From NCBI GenBank assembly GCA_916610825.1, contig OU744450.1:10482380-10546379 (forward strand): 64,000 bases of DNA, given 5' to 3'. The position numbers were made by a program, and so were the translations under genes. Below, piece after piece: positions 10,901 to 21,300 of the stretch. Positions within the stretch are counted from its first letter, which is position 1, and each line of letters starts with the position of its first letter. The notes below the pieces were generated by a model. It searched no databases, had not been told where the DNA came from, and saw only the letters and a list, made by a program, of their open reading frames with translations. Source of the DNA: Haliclystus octoradiatus. Its lineage: Eukaryota; Cnidaria; Staurozoa; Stauromedusae; Haliclystidae.

Positions 10901-13512
10901 AAGATATCTTATCTTTCTAAGAACATTTAACATTTATTTCAATCCTAATCCTGCAGCCAAGTCTGGTCTAAGGTTCAACTTTCTGGATTGCAAGGACATT
11001 TCAACATTTTCTTCTGAACATGGCTATTGTGGTTATGCCAACTTTCTTCTGAATTTGCTCTAACTTTCTGGAATCTAGAAATGCAGGATTCCCATTTTTG
11101 TCGGACAATATTCGTAGAATTTTACATTTGTCATTCTGTCAGCAAATTGTCATGCTTCCACAAATGATCACAGAGATTGCACTTATTGATGTTTAGATAG
11201 ATGGGGACAACATCTCGAGATAAGGAGATCTGGAACCAGGGTCCGACAAAAAGTTCAGCCTTCAGGAATCTTGGAGGCATTTCAACATTTTTTTGTTGTT
11301 GAATTCTTCTGAATTTGCTCTAACCTTCCAGAATCTAGGATTCCAGGATTAATACTTTTGTCGCACCATGTCTGGAAAAATACAAGTCACTGTGGCTGGA
11401 GATACGATAGATTCATAGCACAAAATAAATTTCAAATAAGAAATCAATAATGGGAATCAATCTGAAAGCATTTCTCACCACTTGCTCAGGCTCAGCAACA
11501 TCATGTGACACAAAGTGCCATTTACAGCCTTTCTTCGATTCACATGCCTATTGATAAAAGTGTTGAAAGTTAATAATAGTGTGATGCCAAGCAAGACTGT
11601 ATCTATCTGCTCCTGATTGGGGGTTGAAGATTTCAAAATTTACCTAACAAAACGGGAGTAGCAGATGTACAACTGAAAGGATCTATAGACCGAGCGCCAC
11701 AGAACTAAAACGGCAGGTTTCTCTGGTAAACTTGAAAATCACATAAAATGTTCATAAAAATATGCTGATCAATTACCTATTCCTTGTTTTAATTAAATTC
11801 TATTGTAAACCCTTCAAAAATCCAATTTATATTTCATGATTCACGGTCAAAGCCTTCTTATCATTTTGAGAAAATGCTGGATGTGAGCTTCATGGTATTT
11901 GATTCTTTTGTTCACCCAAGATTTTGCGAATTCATACAAGCATGACGAAAACACAAAATGTATGAATTAAGAGGGCTCTGACCATGAAATGATTTATAAA
12001 TTCATCTCTGGTGAGCTTCACAATAAAATTTGACCAAAAAAAGGAATAGGTAATTGTTCAGCATATTTTTATGAACACTTTTATGTGATTTTCAAGTTGC
12101 CCGGAAAAACCTGCCGTTTTAGCTCTATGGCGCTCGGTCTACTAGTCCAATATAAGTTTTTAACGCGGGATTCCGCTAGACTGAAATACACACAGCTTAG
12201 GATTTTGTTAAGAACAGGGTTTCTAGAGCTCAGGTAGGGCCACAGAATTTGAAATTGAAATTCCAATATTAAATTCCCACTTCTATACTTGATGTAAATG
12301 CAGAACATTAGTTTGCCTTTTGTATGCATTTTGTTTGATATGATGTTATGTCAGGCTGGACTGCCCATTAAAGGCACGTGTAGGTGTAGGCTAATATATA
12401 GCTAGTCAACTCAACTCATTAACTGACATCTAGTCTGCAGCAGCCAAAAAAAGTTAGGGGCGGGGACAGCAACTGATCAAACTTTACGTCAGGGGCGCCA
12501 AAATCCAGACCTTCCAAGTCTCACGGCTTTGGTGTGAGTCTCACGTTTTTACACTGATTCTCACGGTCTCACAGCTTCTCTCACTTTTTCACGGCAAAAT
12601 CCAATCTTAAGATATGCTTCTACTTACTGTGTAAAAAACCCTTTTATAATCCAAGTAATGTTCAGCAGCTTAACTTATACTCTGTTGGACTATTTTGAGT
12701 GTTGTTTCTAAATTGCTTTTATGTTTTAGTTACATGCGCAAGTGTCAACATTATCCAAATGTTGTCGTAAATTTTCATTTCAAGCCATTTTAAATCCACA
12801 AAATAATGCATGTCCCCAGATCCCCTAGAATTGGGCAGCCCCTTCAGGAAGGGCTTTACATTCTATCCCCAAAATACGGAATTTCAAAAATCTCACTGTT
12901 TTACCAAATCTCAAGTTAAGGTCTGCAAAATCCATCATTTCAGCAAAAAAAAATAGATGAAAATGACACACAAAATTCACTTTTAACGGCTGGTTTTCGA
13001 TGAAAACTGCAGCTTTAGGGGCGGCAATCATAAGAAAACTTTTCATCTCGGGGGCACAGCTGCCATGCTTTGTATACCGGACTGACATTAGATTAATTAG
13101 GCCAGGTACTCAAACAGGCAGTCAAACTTTAAGGCTAGAGGCTATCAAAAACAGCCAGAATGAATTTGCAAACATCAGTCCAGTTTAAAAAAATTGCTCT
13201 TAATTTCGTCTATATTTCAGGAATGTTATCCTTTGACAAGAGAAAAATTACAACGCTATTACAAGTCTATGTTTTACATTTACTCACATCAGAAAACAGA
13301 ATCAATCTTCCAGAACATGAGCTGGTAGTGAAAAACGTTGAAGATGAATTGATAAATTTAACAAGTCCTTCGATTGGTTTATCGATGCTACCTTTCTTGC
13401 TTAGATCAATTTTGGATAACGCATTGTCTTTATGAAATGAGAACTCTTTTTCTTCTTGATTTTTGCTCACAACTCTAACGCCATTCTTTTTCTTCCTCTT
13501 CTTATCCGCCAT
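7971..13512 (-). CDS. TYW3: TYW3-like tRNA wybutosine-synthesizing methyltransferase, six exons
   Basis: TYW3 methylates the tRNA-Phe wybutosine intermediate yW-86 to yW-72, using S-adenosylmethionine. Exons (minus strand): 13512-13288, 11547-11479, 10830-10726, 9403-9332, 8420-8352, 8039-7971. Every junction is GT/AG, and every exon length is a multiple of three, so all introns are phase 0. Family landmarks in order: [15 protein letters not shown] and the SSCSGR motif in exon 1, [11 protein letters not shown] in exon 2, [15 protein letters not shown] in exon 3, [17 protein letters not shown] in exon 4, [12 protein letters not shown] in exon 5, and [17 protein letters not shown] in exon 6. 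The predicted 202 residues match the core domain; vertebrate proteins have a longer tail. The final exon reads into TAG at 7971-7973; a weak donor (AG|gtaggg) just before it leaves open one more exon that I could not find. An AATAAA lies on the minus strand near 7788. Confidence 0.9.
8246..8299 (+). repeat. (TGGA)n microsatellite
   Basis: About 13 uninterrupted copies of the tetranucleotide TGGA. The unit is not a multiple of three, so a run of WMDG read across it is an artefact of frame. It lies in the intron between TYW3 exons 5 and 6. An imperfect precursor (gatggatggatg) with the same preceding word (cagatata) lies at about 8092-8119. Confidence 0.9.
8626..8768. mobile_element. 143-bp MITE with 21-bp inverted termini
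   Basis: Left end TTTAAAGGCATAAAATTGACC (8626-8646) and right end ggtcaatattatgcctttaaa (8748-8768) are inverted repeats with one mismatch. If TTAA is taken as the duplicated target, the termini begin AGGCATAA, as a TTAA-targeting (piggyBac-like) element might; this superfamily call is a guess. It sits in the TYW3 intron between exons 4 and 5 and has no coding capacity. Confidence 0.65.
9044..9220. mobile_element. small hAT-like MITE, copy A
   Basis: Starts CAGGGTCTGTCAATAG and ends ttttccgaccctg, so the ends are short CAGGGTC-type inverted repeats. The interior (gattc..gttagagcaaa.acagaag) recurs inverted or rearranged at about 10958-11108 and 11237-11370, and at the right end of the window. 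It lies in a TYW3 intron. No clean 8-bp target duplication was found. Confidence 0.5.
10078..10135 (+). pseudogene. tRNA-like 3' half (SINE or tRNA pseudogene fragment)
   Basis: Contains a perfect anticodon-arm-like hairpin (ccgca-ctctg-tgcgg) and a T-arm with the box B word GGTTCGATTCC, followed by cggtgcac. The D-arm and 5' acceptor strand are missing, so it cannot be a working tRNA. It lies in a TYW3 intron. Confidence 0.55.
10958..11370. mobile_element. two more copies of the CAGGGTC-type MITE
   Basis: One copy spans about 10958-11108 and the other 11237-11370 (starting cagggtccgacaaaa, ending ttttgtcgcaccatg). Both contain the interior cttctgaatttgctctaac followed by ttccagaatctag or ttctggaatctag. 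Their mutual similarity defines the family. They lie between TYW3 exons 3 and 2. Confidence 0.5.
11688..12139. mobile_element. Tc1/mariner-type MITE, copy 1 (long inverted termini)
   Basis: Both ends begin GACCGAGCGCCA and are inverted repeats for roughly 100 bp (cggcaggtttctc, aacttgaaaatcacataaaa, ttcataaaaatatgctga). Each side is flanked by TA (11686-11687 and 12140-12141), the target duplication of Tc1/mariner elements. The interior is also partly palindromic and non-coding. It sits in TYW3 intron 1. A second copy is at 51208-51654. Confidence 0.8.
12430..13090. other. repeat-like region in TYW3 intron 1
   Basis: Contains the recurrent word tctcac(gg) between 12518 and 12592, and G-rich words (aggggcgg, caggggcgcc). 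Open frames on both strands at 12825-13188 overlap each other and match nothing I know. A degraded transposon is likely, but no termini could be paired. Confidence 0.3.
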
Positions 13513-14229
13513 ATCCCAAAACTGCAGTCGACATCGAGGCTAGTTGATGTCATTGCTATGTCAGAAGTCTATGTCATCACTTGTCATCATAGTCATGTGA
13601 CATGTATGGCAATGTTTATGGAACAATTTGTTCATTGGTATTTGCCACTATGCCTATGGCAAAATGGTATTTGCTGTATTTGCTTATTGCAGGCCATTAC
13701 ATTGCACCAGTATGAGCTTGATTGAATACGAATAAATGGTTTATTTTCAAATTTTAGGAGAAATCTGTATTAATAATTCGACGTGGTTATGGATTAATTT
13801 GATTTACATCCAATATTCTTCAATATGTTCAAAGAGAGAGTTCAAAACCTCAAAGATGAGTCGCAAAATAAAGAGCAGAGAAATTTAGAATTGGTCACAT
13901 TTTGGTAGGAGAGTGGGACTTCACTAGAACATTGATCGGAGAGATAAAATATTTAGTTGTATCTAATAGAAAATATACAGAGACAAAACAACGCTGGAAT
14001 AATGTTGAATGGCGTCGGTTTCAGGTTGGAATAGGACCAACCGTTTCAATTTTATGTTTGGAAAATAGCACGGATATAATGGTGGCCAACCGACATAGCC
14101 AACGCCGTACAGCAATGGCGGAAATCCAACCCTTCTATAGCAGGTTCATATCCCGGTTCATATTCCCCCAGCTGTATGCGTAATGTGCAAATGTATATTT
14201 GTTACGAATGCAGCAGCTTCCTTGAATGA
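13513..14229. other. TYW3 upstream region, no gene seen
   Basis: The TYW3 start codon is at 13510-13512. No TATA-like box in a convincing position was seen. A 93-codon plus-strand frame (13902-14183) has no recognised motif. Confidence 0.4.
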
Positions 14230-14232
14230 TTG

Positions 14233-14418
14233 TCAACATTTATATTTCCGAGTTTTTTTAACTGTCATTATCCAGGCCATATATTGACAGAGGAATGTAA
14301 TGATGGGAATAAAATACCAACATGCCAAATCCCAACTTGGTCCAGCATCAATAAACGCACAACCACGAACAGTGACATAAGCAAGTATACTTATAGGTAT
14401 AGCCATCCACACAGCCAT
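14233..14418 (-). CDS. small ORF with two predicted membrane helices, unknown
   Basis: Minus-strand ATG at 14416-14418 opens 61 codons ending in TGA. The first half (MAVWMAIPISILAYVTVRG) and a later stretch (WYFIPIITFLCQYMAWIM) are hydrophobic, separated by a short loop, and the C-terminus is basic (KKTRKYKC). This layout fits a small integral membrane protein, but I recognise no family. An acceptor-like tag (gcatag) lies just before the ATG, so it could also be an exon. AT-rich non-coding DNA can give similar frames. Confidence 0.3.
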   Translation of the reverse strand: MAVWMAIPISILAYVTVRGCAFIDAGPSWDLACWYFIPIITFLCQYMAWIMTVKKTRKYKC

Positions 14419-14479
14419 TCTATGCTTAGATCTTCAGAAATTGCCCCCTATATTCTTGATGGGAAATGAGAAGTTGCTG

Positions 14480-16985
14480 TCCAGTGTCTTTCGTGTTATG
14501 TGCCATACCACTTTCTACAGCCATCACATAACGGGCCTCTTGTCTGGCAGTGACATTTTTCACAAAATAAGCTGTAGGACGGGCTGTAGGACTATGGCTC
14601 GATGTGAGAGAGACAGAAACAACAACTGTGAATTGACTTTACATTTTAATGAACAGCCTTCAACGTTTACAACAAGACTGATATAGGATGATCGACACCC
14701 TAATTTATTTATATATATATATGCCTGTAAACGAGGCTTACAATAACGAGGCTAACCAATCATAAGCTAATACAATATCAGTAATCCTTATATGGCAAAT
14801 AACAAACATTAATTAGGCTATTACAATATCAATAATCCTTCTATGGCAAATAGCTATATTTTACATTTGACTACATAAGCATTGGTCAGCCATAAGAGGA
14901 ATAATAAGTACTAAATACAATTTAAGAAGTAATTACTAACATATTGATAGGACTGAATTAATTCTAACTAGACAATGAATTATATGTTTACAACCCCCTT
15001 GTTCTCAAACAGTGATTTTAGACAACAACAACAACAACAACAACAAAAAGGATACGACTTTTCCTGGATCGAAGAGACCTAACCCAAAACATTAGGAGAT
15101 CACATTACTACTAAAGCAGCCTCGATAAACTAATACTAATGCTCCTCTATAGAACATTACTCTTAGACATAGTTACAAAAAGGATACCAACAGGGCATAT
15201 CACGACCAACATGGCACATCACATTTAGATAGATATCATATGGCCTTCTATTCATTTCAAGCACCCGTTTGGATTGACGCGGCTCGTAGTGTTTATCATC
15301 TGAATTGGTAGTATCTATCAAGAAATATTCACAGCCGATTGTAGTCTGCCTTTGGAAGCAAAACAACATTGAAACAGACACAATGGAAGACCAACTTGTT
15401 GGAGAAATCCCGAAAGCAATAAATGCCCACTGCAACAAAAATGGAAAACGCGATAGTCTCAACATGCATCTCTACAATTCAAACAAATAGCAGTCAACTT
15501 TTGATGCGCATTCCATCAAAGATAAATGTTTTGCATCACAAGCCACCTACCTGGAAGCAATGAAAAGTATAAAAACTCCAGGCAACGTTATAAAGCCTGA
15601 GTCATGCATTAATTGGTTTCGTCAACTACCGTACCATCTTATTTGAATTGACAGAACATATCAAAAAACATTTGAAAAATATTCATTGGCAAGTATCATT
15701 AGCCTTTACAACCCTGATCCCAAATACTATGCAAAGGGAAAAAACACCTAGGAACTTTGCCAGACACATTGGTCTACACGGCAAAGAGAATATTGTAGAA
15801 ATGGCACCCAGATAAACATTACATTTAGTTCATATAATAGAGAAAATATTATTCCAATATCAATTGGATGCTAGAGATTCTGATGTATTGCCTGGAAACA
15901 TTCAATTTGTATCTTCTTGGGTAAAAAGCAATTGTGAAAGCTAATCATTGTCGCTACAACAAAGGATTTAAAAGCAGATTAGTAATTCCTCAGCTAGACT
16001 ACTATCAATATTGTCAGATGCTTCAGATTTAACATTGATGTTATCAAAAATTAAAATGATATCCCCGTAGCAGTATAATAGTTTGTGTTTACCCCTCGTG
16101 AGTATCAAAGAAGTAGATGAGCATCCATCCAGTAGCATCCATTCCTTTGCAGACACCAAATAACTAATTTAACACTACAGTATCTCTATTATGGTCATCA
16201 GCTCTCAAAGATAAATAGCATTGGACCTGTTGAAATGCATTACTTAGTTATTATTTGGGTATTCCTTTAACAGTGCAGTCACAAGTTTTGGGAATTCTTA
16301 ATTTCTTAAGCTTTATAGATGTATTGTAATTTTGTATTGGATGATGGACTAATTTCAAGAGAATAATCATACTCGAGAAATTCGAACAAGATATGTCAAG
16401 TGCTTGATACTATCCGCCTTGGACATCAAAACGAACTGAAATCCCTTATAAATAATACATTCAACATGCCCGAACAAGCGTGTATCATTTTTGAAATTTA
16501 TGATAATGTAAGACAACAATGACAATATTACAAATATCCCAAGAAGACCATGAAAAAACTGGAAACTGTAGAAAAGATGTATTCGAATTCTAAGGTACGA
16601 TCAAACTTTGAAGTTGAGATTACTTTTGATACGATGAAAACATTTCGTTCAAACATGAAAACATACTTTGTAACCTTGAATAAAAGTACATCAAAAATCT
16701 TTTCTGTACAAAATGTAGTGAAGGCAGTAAAATTTTTGTTGAACCAATTTCACCTTAACATTTCCAAGCCAACAGCGTCACTGGGTTGTGTGTGTATGTA
16801 AAACACTATCAAAGGAAGCAGTAGGATATCATTTCAAACATGTTCTGTCCTCTCGATGTACAATATAACATCACGAAAGGAAATTGCCAGATTTATTCAA
16901 CTTACTTTTCATTTCATTTATTATGTTAAAATTGACAGGCAAAACAAAGCAGAGTCACACAATATGATCTCTCACTAAAATGTAG
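14480..16985. other. intergenic with decayed coding-like patches
   Basis: A local duplication of about 70 bp (acaatatca.taatccttnta and flanks at 14770 and 14835) and a (CAA)n run at 15024-15045 are present. Between 15300 and 15830, plus-strand frames broken by several stops read like a decayed gene (for example YNPDPKYYAKGKNT near 15710), but no family could be named. The 100-codon minus frame at 15163-15465 overlaps it and is not supported. Confidence 0.3.
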
Positions 16986-17220
16986 CCTAGTTACAACTAA
17001 TGTTAATAAAAATTAATATAAATTTAAGCATGCAAAATTATTGTTTGTTTTACATTACATTGTTTTGTAATTTTCTAAATGCCATGTTATATTACAAAAA
17101 TACCTTGCAAAAAGATGAGAGGCTTTTAAAGGCAGAAAAACTGGCTGAGGTTACAAGTTTTTCTGAAAGAGAATTCTATCAAGGTATTACTCTGCAACAA
17201 AACTGGTATCGAACACAGTC

Positions 17221-17695
17221 TGTGATCGTCTGAGCCTCACTTTAATATTAACCTCGTTTGTGTGTTGTAACTATGTTCTGTACCTAGCGTGTTTGTAATT
17301 AGTACATTGGACTTAGAGCCAAAGTTGATACGTGTGATTGTCTTGTGTTGCTTTATGATTGGTTGTTTGTAAAGTATGGTGCAATAGCAAAATATACAAG
17401 GCTACTGCACCCTTTAATTATATGGTGTTCTGTAACTGTGGCTGGCGATGATAGCATCTCTTTGATTTAATTATAAATATTTTGTTAACTTATTACTAAA
17501 GTTTCTTCTTTGAGTCGCAGTTACAGGCAACCAACTACTTTGTCTGCTTTGAAATAGAATCGCCTAATATTCTATTTATTTTGTTTATTGAATTGGGCTT
17601 ATTGTTGAATAATAAAAGACCAAAGATTGAAGGAAATTAATGAACTTGCTATACAGTCCTCTATCATTGGCATAATCCCTTCAAACTTTGTGATA
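17221..17695 (+). repeat. 5' LTR of BEL/Pao element 1
   Basis: 475 bp, starting TGTGATCGTC and ending TTTGTGATA; it does not end in the usual CA. A polyadenylation signal (AATAAA) is at about 17611. I saw no difference from the 3' copy. Confidence 0.92.
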
Positions 17696-18382
17696 TGGTC
17701 TGTCGAACAAACGGTATGTCTTTTGAAATTTGATATTGAACATTTATTTAGTTATACTATACTCTTGTCCTTCGTACTTCTGCAGTTAGTGTAGTTTTAG
17801 TGCTGGCACTTAGTACAGTTTTGGTTTTTCTGTAGTTAGCAATCTTTGAAAATTAAATATTTGACACACCACTGACATTACAACAACTTCAACGCATGCT
17901 GACCGTCTAAATAAAATAATAAATCTGTTCATAAAAAAAAATAGCCTTTAGTTTTGAATTGTTGAAATTTTTTGTTGAAATTTGTTTGAAATTTTTGAAT
18001 TTTAAAATGTTGAAATGTTGGTTGTTTAAATTTGAAATGTTGTTGTTTAAACGTTGAATGATAGCAAATTAGTGAAATAAATTAATAATAATAATATCTG
18101 TTAAAGTTAATTTTTTTGCAATCTTCTTTTTACATGTCTCGCGTGTTCCATTGAATACTATTCTTTCTTGGGCGTGGAATTTTGCTGTGTCATCAAACAT
18201 TGCATTGAAGTTATTTTGGCTGGTTACACCATCTCATTTCATTGGACGTTGTAGGCCTACGTACATAATTGTTAGGTTGTTGGTAAGTGATATACTGTAT
18301 TGCATTTGTGGCCCTGATACACTGCGAGCAGGCGCATCAAGTCTTAATTTCTCTTTGATTTCTTTCCTTTTTGTTCTTTGCT

Positions 18383-21300
18383 ATGGCGGAGGGAAAATTT
18401 AAACTCGCCCAGACTCGCTATTTTGTCACCTTGGAATTGTTAGAAAGCTCAGAGTCCGCCGATGATCGTCTCGATTTTTTTGAATTGCTTACTGAGCAAT
18501 TTCACAATTTTACATCTGCATTTGACAAATTATTTCCAACTGTTAATGATGAAACGCAATTGTTATTAACAAAAGAGTTGTCAAATGTACAATGCAGTTT
18601 TTACAAAACCCAATCCACGTTTCGTTCTAAGGTGCCAAAGTCAGACGTTTTACAATCTGATTCATCTTTAGCAAAACCCGATCCTCAATTAATGTCAATA
18701 AAATCAGACCAATCGGATCTTCCTGTGTCCACTTTGTCTGATGATGGTGCTTGTTCTAGTACACCAAATGTCGCAAATGATCCCTTGTTTTCTCATTATG
18801 CTAATGACATCACGGCTTTGGGAGACACCCTAATAGGTCTTAATTTGAAAATCACCCCTTTTAATGGAGATCCCCTTAAGTACAATGATTTTATGGCCGC
18901 CTTCAACTCCCAAGTTGACGACAGAAGAACTTTATCGAGTAGCATTAAAATGACCCACCTTGTGAGTCTCTTAGAGGGTACACCTCTTTCTGCAGTTGGA
19001 GGTTTACCTCACAGCGAACTTGGCTATTTAAAAGCGCTTGATTCATTAAAAAAGCAGTTCGGTAACAGAAGCAGAATTTCAAGATCACACATAGAAAAAT
19101 TGCAAAATTGCAAAATTGTACATGATGACAATGTAAAGGATTTACAATCTTTTTATCATAGTTTGCTCGCCGCCCAGGCTGTCTTTACCTCTATTGATTA
19201 TTTTGCCGATGTTAATTCTTCGCCCGTTTTGTTGAATATCGCATCGCTACTCCCGGACGGATTACGACGGAAGTGGGTACGTCGTGCGTATCAATTACAA
19301 CAGGGTGACAAATTTGCCACCTTGAATGATTTCGTATCTTTTTTTGAAACGGAATTTAACATCTTAAACGACGCTGTATGGTGCAATTTAAGTTTATCTG
19401 CTTCAAAAACAGCCTCATCATTCGCTACGTTAACGGAGAATGTTTCTTTGTCATGTATATTTTGTTTGAGTGATCATTTGTCACGAAAATGCACTTCTCC
19501 ACCTGATCGTGATGTTGTTTTGGCCACCGCTAAGACTGCTAAGGTTTGTTTTCGTTGTTTTGTTCCCAACCATCGTAGTGATAAATGCCCTAGCCAAGTA
19601 AAATGCATTACGTGTAATAAACCAATCATCATACTTTTTTGCATGATCCTTCTAGGTTTAGATCTGCAGGACCGATGGCTGCTGCTGCAGCCCCCTTTCC
19701 AAATGCAAATGCTAGGCCGACCGGTCCAACTGTTGTTGGTAACACGACCACGTTGGCAATGGCCACATTTTTACCTATATTGCCTGTTGTTGTTGTTGGC
19801 CCAAACGGATCACTGAAAATCAATGCTTTGTTAGATTCTGGGAGTTCTATTTCTTTGATCAATTCCCGTATTTGTAGTAAGCTAGGTTTGAAAGGAACTC
19901 GTGCGAACTTAACATTAAATACAGTTTTGGGCAAAGGCTGTTGCACATCCGTTGCGTATGTCGACCTCATGGTCCAAGGTCCTAATTCAACTTTACTTGA
20001 TCTTAACCATGTTTGTTCCTTGAACAATTTTTCTTTACCATGCGGTCTCACAGGGAGGTCCAGTTACACTTTTGCTCGGGATTCATTCTCTGTTGGTTTT
20101 AGGGATTTGAAAGGAGATGTTGAATTGTTAATTGGTGCCGATTCACCTGAATTTTTACGTCATCTTGATACTCTCCAAGGCATTGTTGATGGTCCGCTGG
20201 CTGTCGAAACAAAATTAGGCTGGACATTTATGGGAAACTCTGTTGATTATGGTGATGCTTCTGGCGCCCATGTAAATGTCCTTATAGCAAACAATGACAA
20301 TCTTGCTTATCAATGGGATCAATTTGGTCGGTTGATAGCTTAGGTGAAAAACACTACTTTGATAAACCGTATTCGCAGGATGATCTTAAGTGCCTTCCAA
20401 TCCTAGATAGCATGAAGCTTGTTGATGGTCATTATAAAGTTGGGATGCTTTGGAAGAAAGATACCACCCTACCGTACAACAAATGCATGGCCCTTTCTAG
20501 ACTTCAGCCCTTGCGTAGAAAAATGTTGCAGGATTCTCAATTCGCCTCTGAATATCGAGATATTATGCAGGGTTATATTTCTGGGGGTTTTTCTAAATTA
20601 TCTAGCGAAATAGTTTGCGATCCGCTGCCTGCTCGCATATGGTATCTTCCACATCATGCAGTGTATCACCCAGTTAAGAGAAAAATGCGCATTGTTTTTG
20701 ACGCTGCGGCGAAATTCCATGGGGTTTCTCTCAATGATTGTCTTTATACGGGACCTGATCTATTGAATAATTTGCTGGGTTGTTTGCTTCGATTTAGACG
20801 AGCCCCTGTGGCTCTTGTTGCCGATATTGAAAAAAATGTTTTTTCAGGTTTCAACTTCACTCGAAGATAGCCAAACTTTGAAGATATTGTGGTGGGAAGA
20901 CGGTGATCCACTGAAACCTTTGTTAGAGTATTGCATGGTCGTTCATGTATTTGGTGCAACTTCATCTCCCTGTTGTGCTATTTCTGCACTGCGTAAAACA
21001 GCCACGGACAGTCGACTTGAATTTGGTGAGGAAGTAGTTAAAATTATTCTGAGAAATTTTTATATGGATGATTGTTTGGCTTCATTTGAAACTGAAGAGG
21101 AAGCTGTTAATGCCCGTATTAAATTAACTTTAGCACTCAAAAATGGTGGTTTTAACCTAACAAAATTTGTTTCCAATTCAAAAAACGTTTTAAAAAGCAT
21201 TCCCAAGAACTCCTGGGGTAAAAGTGTTATCAACCTAGATAAGGATGATTCCTTAACTGAGCGAACCCTGGGTGTCAATTGGAATGTTGAGACTGACCAA

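Noticed and set aside
15163..15465. 100-codon minus frame
   Set aside because: No motif, and it overlaps a plus-strand patch with better coding character; likely chance.
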